Translations under genes and position numbers: made by a program
Notes under the pieces: generated by a model
Databases searched by the model: none
What the model saw: the letters and a program-made list of their open reading frames with translations, nothing else
Told to the model about the DNA's origin: nothing
Shown here: positions 7,601 to 15,378 of the stretch, one piece after another
Position numbering within the stretch: position 1 is the first letter of the stretch
Layout of the letters: every line of letters starts with the position of its first letter
Virus record (IMG/VR): IMGVR_UViG_3300017749_000184
Location: 1-20,106 of that record
From: a virus
Reading direction: 5' to 3' (one strand)
DNA length: 20,106 bases

Positions 7601-8699
7601 CTTTTAAAACAGCAGATGGATCTTCTGATAATATTTTAGCAAGATCTTCTGCTTCTTTATTTTTTAATACATCACCTTCCAAAAACTCCTTTGTATTATC
7701 ATCAAAGCGATTAACGACATCGTCTATAGTTTTTTCTACTTCTGCATAATTTCTAAAAGATCTAGTATTTAAAATTTTTTTTATAAATGATTCTGTTGTT
7801 GATTTTCCTTGTTCAGCTCCATACCCGATTATATCATCAAATTTTTTTACATACTCTTTTATTTTAATACCTTTATTTCCTTCAACAATTTTTTTTAAAA
7901 CTTTTTTTGATTTTTTGTTTTTGCGTAAATCTTGAATTGCCTCTCCAGTTTCTTTATATATTTTTTCTTTTTTGGAAAAATCACCGGTTGCTTTTGCTCT
8001 TTTGAAAGCTTTGATTCCAAATAGAATTTCAAGTGGTCCACCAATTAACATACCTTCAAGAACATTTTTTAATCTTCCCTCCATTTCAGTGTCATCTTGA
8101 TCTGTAGCAAGATATTGAGTAACAGCGTTATTTAAAACAGGTGAATCAAACTCAACTAACATATCTGATAATCTACCTTCATTGGGATCAAAAACAGTAA
8201 GATCTGCAACAGCTCCAGCAGTTATTCCACGTAATCCTCTTTTTACTATTGTTCCACCTAATCCTGAGGCTTTAAGAAATTTAGATGGACCTATAAATCC
8301 TGTTACAAATCTAGCTGCACCTTCCGTCAAATTTTCTGCAGCGCCTTCAGGTTTTATAAAAACAGGTAAATTTCTAGCTTGAGAATATCCACCTTCTTTC
8401 CATTTTTTAGGTGTTACATATTGAGGTATGAAATCTTGAAAAGTAAGTTTGCCATCTTCATTTCCAAATTTCAAACCTCCTAATGAAACTATATTTTCAT
8501 CTAAAAAATCACCAGTTTCTTCTACTGCGTTTACAACGCCTTGACCAGCAGACAAGGCTAATCGACCAGCTTTATTCCAAAAATTTGGATCTAGCTGATC
8601 GGGTTTAGTGACTAATGATCCTCCAAGAGGCTCAATTTTTTCTGGTGTTTTTTTTTGAAAAAAATCAAGAGTTTCTTGATCTAAAGGAGTATCTGACAT
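4605..8699 (-). CDS. Internal virion/ejection protein (T7 gp16-like position) with C-terminal GH24 lysozyme domain
   Basis: At 1364 residues this is the largest protein here, close to T7 gp16 (1318). The N-terminal part has small-residue-rich helical stretches (AARFVTGFIGPSKFLKASGLGG, then GLRGITAGAVADLTVFDP) typical of marine podophage internal core proteins. The middle is long, helical and charged. Residues about 1214-1364 resemble a T4-type GH24 lysozyme: FEG with E1229 as the candidate catalytic acid, then AFEDEEYLTIGYGRYG with E1241/D1242 and T1247, and the following KITQKQAEEFLKEDI helix. Arg replaces the usual His after the GYG. It likely enters the cell envelope at infection, cuts peptidoglycan and helps form the DNA channel. 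No lytic transglycosylase motif was seen at the N terminus, where T7 gp16 has one. A GAGG site lies 9 bases before the ATG, and the gap from the gp15-like gene is 4 bases. Confidence 0.82.
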   Translation of the reverse strand: MSDTPLDQETLDFFQKKTPEKIEPLGGSLVTKPDQLDPNFWNKAGRLALSAGQGVVNAVEETGDFLDENIVSLGGLKFGNEDGKLTFQDFIPQYVTPKKWKEGGYSQARNLPVFIKPEGAAENLTEGAARFVTGFIGPSKFLKASGLGGTIVKRGLRGITAGAVADLTVFDPNEGRLSDMLVEFDSPVLNNAVTQYLATDQDDTEMEGRLKNVLEGMLIGGPLEILFGIKAFKRAKATGDFSKKEKIYKETGEAIQDLRKNKKSKKVLKKIVEGNKGIKIKEYVKKFDDIIGYGAEQGKSTTESFIKKILNTRSFRNYAEVEKTIDDVVNRFDDNTKEFLEGDVLKNKEAEDLAKILSEDPSAVLKASARSGEEAKAATVRMLATKIIIQDIGLSLRELSANYVNKFGKDDKKWTKKAREEVASLAKVLQDTVVNVKNEIRGAARVTQAGNVKVSSSGKQVDVEQLVNIIKNFEGNVPVIAKKISEVTPDKEIVGDVSKSRFKRTVDVFNSLYINSLLSGIYTHALNMKSGIYEGFIKPLELVGGGLARADLRSARLGYAQYKGMMLTMGDTIRAVGLALKQGDAILDPLARTQDNLRIVNGKAIRPISGDNLGFDGAAGTAIDWIGRLVEIPTKLLMTGDELLKQMNYRGRLYANALDNTLERGLNPSSKEGIENTNKIMSQGFDKFGRANVKDNNLAEDALQYARIASYTNDLKGGATYDIGGRIQSFLNIHPEFRFLAPFIRTPTNLWRHALTRIPGLGLFHKQMQDLWRSGDRRARAEVIGRQMFGFSVVMYSFHLATEQVEDRLGNKYAKITGGGPIDFRIKRQWIANGWQEYSIAVKNKDGSIEYRSYNRMDPRFQILGMMADIFENMANINNDEKENGTMMAFSAVARQINNKLYLRGITEAADALTDSDPEKLNRYLGRVVGNYIPFSSFRNQGIPGLLEPDRINYEERGFLDSILERAGKGKEYLEPKRDVITGEPIEKTKTSLYLNPDGIASYGFWFLGPSLVGRKSDIKEDPVRYELARLRVPISGSRKVYERVELKNFKNEKGQTAADWLSENTGKIKIKGKNLYEQLDALFKTKTYLRASDGELDIEGGRKFMVKATINSYRSKALGETLKEYPDFAKAVKNKIKETGKIKRGLGDERITDEFFPMPFFKKNDEEDEKDQIKSQIERNSQSAFKPDKSLIVNSMTGMFFNNVGDDPPQKTGLISIDRLTKTIKKFEGKPFLEATKAFEDEEYLTIGYGRYGKDIKPGMKITQKQAEEFLKEDIESRLDEIQTKIPAFSSFSDKLQSSLFYEYYRGSVGQSPKTIELINKGKFKEAAVEFLNNDEYRNAVERNRRGIKKTMQEVSNDLKEEY

Positions 8700-8703
8700 A
8701 AGT

Positions 8704-10164
8704 TTATTCCTCTCCTTTTCTTATTTGTAAAATTTTTCTATAGGCATTAATAAAAGCTCCTACATCTGGTTTTTTTGTTTCCTTTCCTTTTGCGTCTTTT
8801 TGAAAATATCCATTTAATCTAGCTAAAGAAATTAATAATGGAGGAGTGGGTTTGTCTTTGTCTCGATAATCCTGAACTAATTTAGAAAAATCATTTTCTT
8901 CTCTAATAATATTAAATCTATTATTTTGTAAATTATAGACTGTTGTTTTTTCTATATCCGCATCTTCATATTTGTTTTGTAAATCTAGGCTTAAATTTCT
9001 AGTAAATTCTAATCGTTGTTGAGTTGTAGCATCAGGATTGCTACCATTAAAGTTTGCTAATCGTGTGTCAAATTCAAATGTTGCTTCTGTAGCTCTAGCT
9101 TTACTTTCTACTTTGTTAAATTGAGCATCAAAAGCATTAAAAAATTTAGTCTCTAAAGTTTTTCTTTGACCTTTTGTATAAGAGTCTATTATTTTATTAT
9201 CACCACTTTTTTTCAAAGCTGATTCATGTCTTATTTCTTCTGTTAAAATTTTTTGTTCAAGAGTTGCTATTTTATCTTTAAGTTCTCCAGTAGCTATAGA
9301 TTTATCTCCTCTTTTAAAATTTTTTAATCTTCCAACTAAAATTTTTGCCTGATCAAAGTCTGCATCTTCGCTTCCAACAACAGTTAAGGATTCAATATTG
9401 TTTTGATAAGCATTATAGACAACAGTTCCAAAAACATCATCTGACATAAAATTCTTAGTTCCTAAATCTTTATCTCTTTGATTAATTTGTTTTTCACCAT
9501 TTTCTAGTAATGAAAAAGAACCTGCGTCACCTGTTAAAATTAAAGCGTTAATTCTTTGTTTTTCTCTTTTTAAATTTTCTGCTCCTAAAATATGTGTCTC
9601 GTTACGTCTTTCTGCATTTTTATTTAATTGATCAATATAAAGAACTTTCATTCCAGAATCTGCTGTTTTATATTTATTTAATAATATATTTTGTTCGTTA
9701 TTATAAGTTTCTGTATCACTTTTTAAAAAAGCAGCATGAGAGTTTTTTTTTATTGTTCCAGTATTTTCTAAATTTAATATTTCTAATCTTTTTTTTACAA
9801 GATTTCTTACATTTTTATTTTTAATATTTGCCAAACGCTTTTCAATTAGAGGATTTATTTTTTCATTATAAATATTAATTGATGTTTCTTCTTCTGGATT
9901 CTTACTTACACTTTCAACAGCTTTATCTGCATCAATGCCTATCTCTAGTGTAATTTTTCTTGATTCTAAATCTTGTTCTGCTTTTTTTTTTCTTGAATAA
10001 TAATCTACTTCTCTTTGTAAATCATCTTGAATACGAAGAAATGTAGATTCTTGACCAGTTGCTCTAATATTAGTTCTTAAAGAGGGAGCTTGCTCAGTAA
10101 GTTCTGATCTTCTTATTTTAGTATCAAATGTTGGTATTTTAGGCACTGCCAAATTCCTTTGCAT
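8704..10164 (-). CDS. Internal virion protein, T7 gp15-like by position
   Basis: A 486-residue, highly charged, helical and soluble protein, shorter than T7 gp15 (747). It contains long Lys/Glu-rich stretches suited to a core or ejectosome tube. Sequence alone gives no firm family motif, so the call rests on its place between gp14-like and gp16-like genes and on an opening (AVPKIPTF) that I recall from marine podophage internal proteins. The ATG at 10164 overlaps the preceding gene by 26 bases and has a weak AAGAG site. A GTG in the same frame at 10146-10144 has a better site (AAGGA, 8 bases upstream) and would give MPKIPTFDTKIRR with an 8-base overlap. The true start could be either one, and the C terminus is unaffected. 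Confidence 0.65.
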   Translation of the reverse strand: MQRNLAVPKIPTFDTKIRRSELTEQAPSLRTNIRATGQESTFLRIQDDLQREVDYYSRKKKAEQDLESRKITLEIGIDADKAVESVSKNPEEETSINIYNEKINPLIEKRLANIKNKNVRNLVKKRLEILNLENTGTIKKNSHAAFLKSDTETYNNEQNILLNKYKTADSGMKVLYIDQLNKNAERRNETHILGAENLKREKQRINALILTGDAGSFSLLENGEKQINQRDKDLGTKNFMSDDVFGTVVYNAYQNNIESLTVVGSEDADFDQAKILVGRLKNFKRGDKSIATGELKDKIATLEQKILTEEIRHESALKKSGDNKIIDSYTKGQRKTLETKFFNAFDAQFNKVESKARATEATFEFDTRLANFNGSNPDATTQQRLEFTRNLSLDLQNKYEDADIEKTTVYNLQNNRFNIIREENDFSKLVQDYRDKDKPTPPLLISLARLNGYFQKDAKGKETKKPDVGAFINAYRKILQIRKGEE

Positions 10165-10600
10165 CTTTAGCTCTTAATAAAGAAGCACCAGCTTTAAATA
10201 AATTTTCGTTTCTTTTTGCACGACCTCTTTGTCTTTCAATAGCTCCTTGTATTCTGGCAAAATTAGCATTTTCAATAGCTCTAGATTCTCTTACTAAAGC
10301 ATTGTAATTCATAACATCTTTTTGAATTTCGCCTTGTCTTGTATTGTAATTTAAAACATTAAGTCCTGACCCAGAAAGTTCTACTCCAGATTTATTTAGA
10401 CTTACTTCTGTTTGTCCAGTAAGTTGTAATAATTCTTGATCAAATCTAGCAATATCAAATTCATTTTTATTCTTTATGGCTTCTGCTTCTTGTTCAGAAA
10501 CTTTTGCATTTCTTTCTTGTACTTGCTGATTATATTTACCCATAGCAGAAGCTTGTTTAGCTGCTGCTATTGAACCTATTGCTGCTATTGTATTACCCAT
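10139..10600 (-). CDS. Internal virion protein, T7 gp14-like
   Basis: A 153-residue protein. The N terminus (GNTIAAIGSIAAAKQASAMGKYNQQVQERNA) is a small-residue-rich helix followed by long charged helices. This is the pattern of gp14-type internal virion proteins, with a central LNKSGVELSGSGLNVL segment typical of the family in marine podophages. T7 gp14 has 196 residues and is thought to form the outer-membrane part of the DNA ejection channel. Here the Ala/Gly-rich first helix is the likely membrane-active part. A GAGG site lies 8 bases before the ATG, and the ATG shares one base with the stop of the preceding gene. It overlaps the gp15-like frame at its 3' end. Confidence 0.72.
   Translation of the reverse strand: MGNTIAAIGSIAAAKQASAMGKYNQQVQERNAKVSEQEAEAIKNKNEFDIARFDQELLQLTGQTEVSLNKSGVELSGSGLNVLNYNTRQGEIQKDVMNYNALVRESRAIENANFARIQGAIERQRGRAKRNENLFKAGASLLRAKDAKEFGSA
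10144..10159 (-). promoter_or_regulatory. Ribosome binding site supporting an alternative GTG start for the gp15-like gene
   Basis: AAGGA at 10159-10155 is followed after 8 bases by GTG at 10146-10144, in frame with the gp15-like protein and seven codons into the ATG version. The ATG at 10164 has only AAGAG upstream. Site spacing favours the GTG, so the annotated N terminus may be six residues too long. Confidence 0.4.
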
Positions 10601-11055
10601 TAAAATATCCTCGCATACATATATTGATCTGATCCATCAAATCCATATTTTTTCATTAAACCTTCTTCTTTCAAACCAAGCCACTTTGCAAATTTTTTTC
10701 CTACTGTAAAATCGCTTCTGATTGCAGTTTGAACTCTTTTTAAATTTTTTGCTTTAGCAGCTTTCTCAAAATTTTTTTTGATAGCTCTAGCTGTAATTAT
10801 AGGATGTTTCCAAACATCCTCATTTGCCATCACCCAACCTTCGGCAACACCCTCCCATAACAATTTCATTCCTCCGGCAACAATAATTTTATCATTGTAT
10901 ATTCCTGAAAAAGCTAATTCGTTTTCTTCTAATAGACTTCCATCCATGTTGTATTCTTTGTCTTTATCCATTAAAATGTGATTCATTTGACTTGCCAAAA
11001 TTAAACTCCTATGTTTGCTCTCGTATGGTACTATATGTAGTATATTATCCATCAT
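10600..11055 (-). CDS. GNAT-fold internal virion protein, T7 gp13-like
   Basis: A 151-residue protein that resembles GNAT-fold phage proteins at the gp13 position (T7 gp13 has 138 residues). Visible parts are a central beta region (ELAFSGIYNDKIIVAGGMKLLWEGVAEGWVMAN), a helix (ARAIKKNFEKAAKAKNLKRVQTAI) and a C-terminal KWLGLKEEGLMKKYGFDGSDQYMYARIF, which looks like the GNAT end strand pair. The RxxGxG/A acetyl-CoA loop of active acetyltransferases is not evident where it should precede the helix, so a structural or assembly role is more likely than acetylation. Two ATGs stand in tandem at 11055 and 11052. The first has an AAGG site at better spacing (10 bases). It overlaps the nozzle gene by 11 bases. 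Confidence 0.65.
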   Translation of the reverse strand: MMDNILHIVPYESKHRSLILASQMNHILMDKDKEYNMDGSLLEENELAFSGIYNDKIIVAGGMKLLWEGVAEGWVMANEDVWKHPIITARAIKKNFEKAAKAKNLKRVQTAIRSDFTVGKKFAKWLGLKEEGLMKKYGFDGSDQYMYARIF

Positions 11056-13375
11056 TTGTAACTAACCTTGGGTATAACGATAAAATCGTTAAAGGTAAAG
11101 GTTGAGTTTGTCTTACAAATATAAATCCATCCGTATCATAGTTTCCTCTAAATTCTACTTCTTTATCACCAGTAAACACAGATATTCCGTTATCCATAAC
11201 ATCCGCAGAACTTCTAAAAGGTATTCTTTCTAGATTAGACAGATCTGGTCCAATCTCAATACCTATAGACTCTAAAAGTCTTGCTGTTATTTCGTAAACT
11301 CTTTTTGTTTTACCTTGAGATGTTCCATTTTGTGATCCCGCATCTAGTCTCATTGTTTGTAATAATGAAGTATAAGCTAAACCAACTTTAACATTTGTTG
11401 CAGAACGATCTAAAGACACCGCACCTGAACTCACTGTTTTGTCAGGATGTGTCGCTCCATTAGCCAATATTGAAACAGTTTGTCCCTCAAGGTGTGATAA
11501 ACCAGATATACTGGTCGCTGCAGATCCTGAATAAGATAATTGACTATCTAGAAAATTAAAAGATGTATTATCTGTTTCATCAAAATCAAAAGTATTTAAA
11601 ACTTCTACGTATCTTTTTGTTGATCCATTGATTGTTCTTTTTACAATAACATAGACTTCATACTCTGTATCATCGGTTGGGATGACTGCTACGCTTTCAC
11701 ATACAGCTTTTCCTTCATCGGTCTTTGCTAATCTAGTGGCATCATCTAAAGATGTAATTGTTAAAAATCCTGTAGATATTGGTGTTGTTTCTTTGATTGT
11801 AATCACATTAGTGCTTACTGTTGCTGTAAAATTAGAATCAGCATCTATTAATGTTTTTAAATTTGTTGCTGTTTGATTATTACTTGTTTCAGTATGAAAC
11901 TTACCAGATACATCAGTTGTAGAAGATGTAAATGTAACTTGAGTTCCATCTGCTTTTGTTAAAATAATTCTTGTTCCATTTGCTATGTTTGCATAATCTG
12001 TAACTGTAATAGTAGCACTACCAAATCTACCGCCAAAAATATGTCTATGCCAACCTAAAACTTTCTGTTCTCTTTGATAGGTTAAAGCTACAAGCTCTCC
12101 ATCTCCTCGTATCATCCAAGCAATTTGATTAGGCTCTTGTTGATATGCCATTTGAGTTATACCATCTTCAGTAATATGTTCTGCAAGAATGGTCATGTCT
12201 GGTGCTAGATATCCATCTACATCAAAATTGTAAGCAAGCTCTCTAATTTTTCTTTTTGCTCGTTGAAGAAATAAAGTTGCATTTCCCACAGATACTGCAT
12301 CAACATTTGCTGATCCATGATTAGATTGTTTTTTAATTAAAATGTTTGTAGGTGTTATTGCAACATCTGCTCCTCCTCCACTCACTGCAAACTCACCACC
12401 TGCTGTTCCAATAATTAATGTTCTGGTCGCAGTCATAAATCTAATTGCATTAACTTGATTAGATGCAATCGTATAAATTATAGCATCACTGTCTGTTATT
12501 GTTCCTCCAAGATTTGCATCCATATTTTCATAATCACCTGATTTAGAAAAAAATATTGCTTGAGGTTGTTCTGTAGTTCCAGCAAAAACTAATCGTTGTT
12601 CAAAAAAGGTAACGCAAGAAGGATGACCGGTAGTATCTGAAAAAGCACCAAGCCTCCAGTTTGCTGTCGCACTTGCTGCACTTAATGCTGTTATGATTGT
12701 TATGGTTGCATTTGTTGTATCTGCAACAGCAGTTATTTTTGCATAACCTCCATGAAGAAAAACAAATCTTCCAACATCTGTTGCAAGAAAACCTGAACCA
12801 CTATTAATACCTGTTACTGCAGAAGCAACTAAAGCTATTCCTGTGCCTACTGCTGATTGACCAGGATTTAAAGTTGTAGCTGTCGTATTAAGATCTTGCA
12901 TAGGACCTTTTGTAAAATCAACATCTGATAAAGTCCAAGCGGTATGTGAAGTTCTTGATAATTTTTCTACTTCGTGATTGGGATGCGTAATATACATTAC
13001 GTCTGCAGATTGTGCAAATTTTAAATCAAATAATTCAGCTTCAAGATAAGGTGTAGTGACTTCAACTGCAGAACCACTATCTAATACTTGTCCTTTGTCT
13101 TTGTAGATTCTGATGTATTGATTTCCAAACTCAAGCATATAAGTTTGTGTTGTAGAAAATTCAAAAGGTATCAATCTTGTTTTTTTTGAACTATCTTTTA
13201 CTTCTGAAATAAATGTTGTTCCCGGTCTTCTTACAACAGAGCCATGAGGATAGACAATAAAATTTTCTAATTTTTTACACGCTGATGAATATTTTGCTAA
13301 GTCGTTACGACCATCCAATCTAGGTGAAAACTCACCTGCTGTAAAGTCGGTTAGTTGAACAGCCACTCTAGCCAT
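11045..13375 (-). CDS. Tail nozzle/tubular protein B, T7 gp12-like
   Basis: A 776-residue protein, near T7 gp12 (794). The N terminus MARVAVQLTDFTAGEFSPRLDGRNDL, the segment ENFIVYPHGSVVRRPGTTFI and GHPSCVTFFEQRLVFAGT at about 250 are hallmarks of the podophage nozzle family. So is the GWHRH motif at 441, normally followed closely by ESVAVIP and a VKRTINGSTKRYVEVL-type strand. It would form the hexameric lower tail tube through which DNA leaves. Between GWHRH and ESVAVIP (residues about 451-555) there is an extra beta-rich domain (ATITVTDYANIANGTRIIL ... NVITIKETTPISTGFLTITS), described as a finding. A GAGG site lies 7 bases before the ATG. The gap from the adaptor gene is one base, so the two are co-translated. 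Confidence 0.88.
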   Translation of the reverse strand: MARVAVQLTDFTAGEFSPRLDGRNDLAKYSSACKKLENFIVYPHGSVVRRPGTTFISEVKDSSKKTRLIPFEFSTTQTYMLEFGNQYIRIYKDKGQVLDSGSAVEVTTPYLEAELFDLKFAQSADVMYITHPNHEVEKLSRTSHTAWTLSDVDFTKGPMQDLNTTATTLNPGQSAVGTGIALVASAVTGINSGSGFLATDVGRFVFLHGGYAKITAVADTTNATITIITALSAASATANWRLGAFSDTTGHPSCVTFFEQRLVFAGTTEQPQAIFFSKSGDYENMDANLGGTITDSDAIIYTIASNQVNAIRFMTATRTLIIGTAGGEFAVSGGGADVAITPTNILIKKQSNHGSANVDAVSVGNATLFLQRAKRKIRELAYNFDVDGYLAPDMTILAEHITEDGITQMAYQQEPNQIAWMIRGDGELVALTYQREQKVLGWHRHIFGGRFGSATITVTDYANIANGTRIILTKADGTQVTFTSSTTDVSGKFHTETSNNQTATNLKTLIDADSNFTATVSTNVITIKETTPISTGFLTITSLDDATRLAKTDEGKAVCESVAVIPTDDTEYEVYVIVKRTINGSTKRYVEVLNTFDFDETDNTSFNFLDSQLSYSGSAATSISGLSHLEGQTVSILANGATHPDKTVSSGAVSLDRSATNVKVGLAYTSLLQTMRLDAGSQNGTSQGKTKRVYEITARLLESIGIEIGPDLSNLERIPFRSSADVMDNGISVFTGDKEVEFRGNYDTDGFIFVRQTQPLPLTILSLYPRLVTNDG

Positions 13376-13376
13376 T

Positions 13377-13958
13377 TTAGAACCTCGAACTTAAAAAATC
13401 ATTTGAATCTATAACGTCAGCCATACCATCTTCTTGAGATGTATTTTGACCTTCTGTTGCATCAACAAATCTAGCGTCTTTTAATTTAATTTGATAAAGA
13501 TTATACATATTCTGTGCGACTGGATTTGATGATGTAACTGCGTAAGCAATATCTGAGGCAATAGCAGCCGATAATGTTTCTCTTAACGATTCATCATATT
13601 CATTAGGATCTTCAATTCTTGCAACATATAAAATTTTCATAGATGAATTATTTGTAAGTATTTTTCTACCCTCTACTTTATGATTTGAATCATAATCTAA
13701 TATTCTTAAAAGTCTTAAACAATCTGCTGGTAAAGTGTAAGCAGACGTAAATCCCCAAGCTGGAGCAGTTGTGTCTGCAGCGAGCTGAACTCTTTTTTGT
13801 AAACAATTCCAAGGATGTGATCTGAAAAGCGAATCTCTTACTTGCGTATATCTAGCATTGCATAGTCTAGCATTTTTTGAGTCTTCAGTTAAAGAAATTA
13901 TTGTTGATGCTCCCAACTGATTTAATGCTCCGTTACAAATGTCAACTATTGATGCCAT
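13377..13958 (-). CDS. Head-tail adaptor/tail tubular protein A, T7 gp11-like
   Basis: A 193-residue protein, almost the length of T7 gp11 (196). The opening ASIVDICNGALNQLGASTI, the RDSLFRSHPWNCLQKRVQLA segment (residues about 41-60), the YTLPADCLRLLRIL strand and the helical C-terminal half (LRETLSAAIASDIAYAVTSS) are family hallmarks. It forms the ring that joins portal and nozzle. The 20 bases before the ATG are pure A/T with no Shine-Dalgarno sequence, and a strong terminator lies directly upstream. Its expression is therefore expected to be well below that of the capsid genes, in keeping with the few copies needed per virion. The family call is firm, while the expression statement is inferred. 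Confidence 0.87.
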   Translation of the reverse strand: MASIVDICNGALNQLGASTIISLTEDSKNARLCNARYTQVRDSLFRSHPWNCLQKRVQLAADTTAPAWGFTSAYTLPADCLRLLRILDYDSNHKVEGRKILTNNSSMKILYVARIEDPNEYDESLRETLSAAIASDIAYAVTSSNPVAQNMYNLYQIKLKDARFVDATEGQNTSQEDGMADVIDSNDFLSSRF

Positions 13959-13979
13959 AATTTATTATAAAATAATTTT

Positions 13980-14014
13980 AAAAAAAAAGATAGGGGAGAT
14001 TAACTCCCCTATCT
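13980..14014 (-). terminator. Factor-independent terminator after the capsid block
   Basis: On the minus strand a perfect 11-base stem (AGATAGGGGAG pairing with CTCCCCTATCT) encloses a 5-base loop (TTAAT) and runs into a tract of nine T. The hairpin covers 14014-13988 and the tract ends at 13980. It begins 9 bases after the cement gene stop. The plus strand has no T tract on its side, so it acts on minus-strand transcripts only. T7 has its terminator after the capsid gene in a similar place. Confidence 0.93.
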
Positions 14015-14023
14015 CACGATTGG

Positions 14024-14503
14024 TTAATTTACAACGTATGTAATATTCCAAGACATAGTTCCAGCAGTACCACCATCTGCTGCCATTGTAGCAGCGATGT
14101 AGTAGTAACCACCTGGATCTGAACTGTCTCCAGCTAATTCATACATTTTTTGACCTGCTGTGTTGATGTTTGCAGCTTCAAATCTAACGTCTGCCATAGC
14201 AGCAGCATCAGCTACCGCAGTTGCGAAAACGTCTTCATCTTTGACTGCACCAGCAGTAGTATAAATTCCAACATTGAATGTACACGATCCACCTAATGTG
14301 TCTGACCCAATAAATAATTGAGGCACAGAAGCATTACTTGGTATCGGTGCTAACATTACAATATCGTTATTATCACTGTCACCAGCGGCAAGTTCAACAG
14401 TTCCTTGAGCTACACGAAGTACACCATGTAATTCTGCAGCATTATTTTGAACCTGTGGAGTAGCTTCGAAATTTGCTACTAAATCAGTATTTTTAGTTCC
14501 CAT
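14024..14503 (-). CDS. Putative capsid cement/decoration protein
   Basis: A 159-residue, Ala/Gly-rich, acidic protein with predicted beta strands (LHGVLRVAQGTVELAAGD, CTFNVGIYTTAGAV, YYYIAATMAADGGTAGTMSWNITYVV) and no signal peptide. It follows the major capsid gene by 15 bases. In BPP-1-like phages a small beta-sandwich cement protein is encoded directly after the coat, and length and composition fit this. I do not recognise a diagnostic motif, so the call rests on position and on the shared head-gene order. It has the best Shine-Dalgarno sequence of the window, and the terminator directly after it limits read-through. Both are signs of a protein needed in hundreds of copies. It could instead be a head fibre. 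Confidence 0.62.
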   Translation of the reverse strand: MGTKNTDLVANFEATPQVQNNAAELHGVLRVAQGTVELAAGDSDNNDIVMLAPIPSNASVPQLFIGSDTLGGSCTFNVGIYTTAGAVKDEDVFATAVADAAAMADVRFEAANINTAGQKMYELAGDSSDPGGYYYIAATMAADGGTAGTMSWNITYVVN

Positions 14504-14510
14504 ATTTCTA

Positions 14511-14517
14511 TCCTCCT
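14511..14517 (-). promoter_or_regulatory. Near-perfect Shine-Dalgarno sequence of the cement gene
   Basis: AGGAGGA lies 7 bases before the ATG at 14503. It is the longest anti-16S match in the window, and it marks the cement gene as highly translated. Confidence 0.75.
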
Positions 14518-14518
14518 A

Positions 14519-15373
14519 TTACGATTCTGTACATTGAACTTCCACTACTTTGTCTTCTTCCATTCTCGTTGCTCCGAAAGTTGCGCAGTAGTATACTTGG
14601 GTAGCATAACTTTTGTCGCTTCTTTCATCTATGCGTGCAGTAGTGTCTTTACCAACGGCAAGAGCAATACCATCTTGTGCATAAGCAATACAAGATCTAG
14701 TTGTACTAGATAGTGATAGTCTGTTTGATACAATAAAATTAAAACCAAGAAACGAGTTGATTTCACCATTTGCCAACGCTTTGACAGTGTTAAAATCTGA
14801 GCTAGTTACCTCAGTTGTCCCTAATAGATCAGTGATCTGTTTTGGTCCTACAATAATATATCTTGGAATTGAAGGATCAACACTATTTAAATCAAGAGTC
14901 TGTTTTGCAGTTCTTAATTTAGCAATTGTTAAACCAGCAGATCCATGCACAATTTGATTGGCATTAGATGTACTTGTAGCACCTGTTTCACCAGTGAACG
15001 CTGTTCCTAGTGCAGCAGATATAATCACATCATCCATAGCTCTTCCGATAGCATAAGCTGCCGCTTGAGCATAAGATGAAGTTGGATCGATAAGCATACG
15101 AACTTTATCTTGATTGTCGATAAGATCTGCAAATTCATAATCCGAAAGTGATACCCTACGTCTCGCATGGGGTGTATCAATTTGTGGAGTGTCTGAATGT
15201 CTGCTAGTTTTTTGAACTGCAGTTACAGAACCTACTTGGTCGAAGAAAGCATTTTTTCCAACGACACTTTCAAGACGAACTTTGTCTCTTAATAACGATC
15301 CCATTTGTTGAGATAGCAATTGTACGTTTGCAGAATACTGCTGTACAAAAGCTGTTGTTACTTGTGATGACAT
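14519..15373 (-). CDS. Major capsid protein, HK97 fold
   Basis: A 284-residue coat protein. The N terminus (MSSQVTTAFVQQYSANVQLLSQQMGSLLRDKV) and the segments FFDQVGSVTAVQKTSRHSDTPQ (about residues 44-65), HARRRVSLSDYEFADLID (69-86) and IDPTSSYAQAAAYAIGRAMDD belong to a short coat-protein family that I know from BPP-1-like and other podophages. The later part (GFNFIVSNRLSL, IAYAQDGIALAVGKD) is typical of the HK97 P and A domains. It forms the icosahedral shell. There is no N-terminal delta domain, and a separate scaffold gene lies upstream. A GAGGAGA site lies 5 bases before the ATG, behind a 96-base leader with inverted repeats and a possible promoter. The family assignment is firm and the exact relatives are from memory. 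Confidence 0.9.
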   Translation of the reverse strand: MSSQVTTAFVQQYSANVQLLSQQMGSLLRDKVRLESVVGKNAFFDQVGSVTAVQKTSRHSDTPQIDTPHARRRVSLSDYEFADLIDNQDKVRMLIDPTSSYAQAAAYAIGRAMDDVIISAALGTAFTGETGATSTSNANQIVHGSAGLTIAKLRTAKQTLDLNSVDPSIPRYIIVGPKQITDLLGTTEVTSSDFNTVKALANGEINSFLGFNFIVSNRLSLSSTTRSCIAYAQDGIALAVGKDTTARIDERSDKSYATQVYYCATFGATRMEEDKVVEVQCTES

Positions 15374-15378
15374 ATTTG

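Noticed and set aside
13964-13969. Perfect TATAAT on the minus strand just before the adaptor gene
   Set aside because: It is only 5 bases from the ATG, so a transcript would start inside or after the start codon. No -35 box is at a suitable distance, and the region is almost pure A/T.
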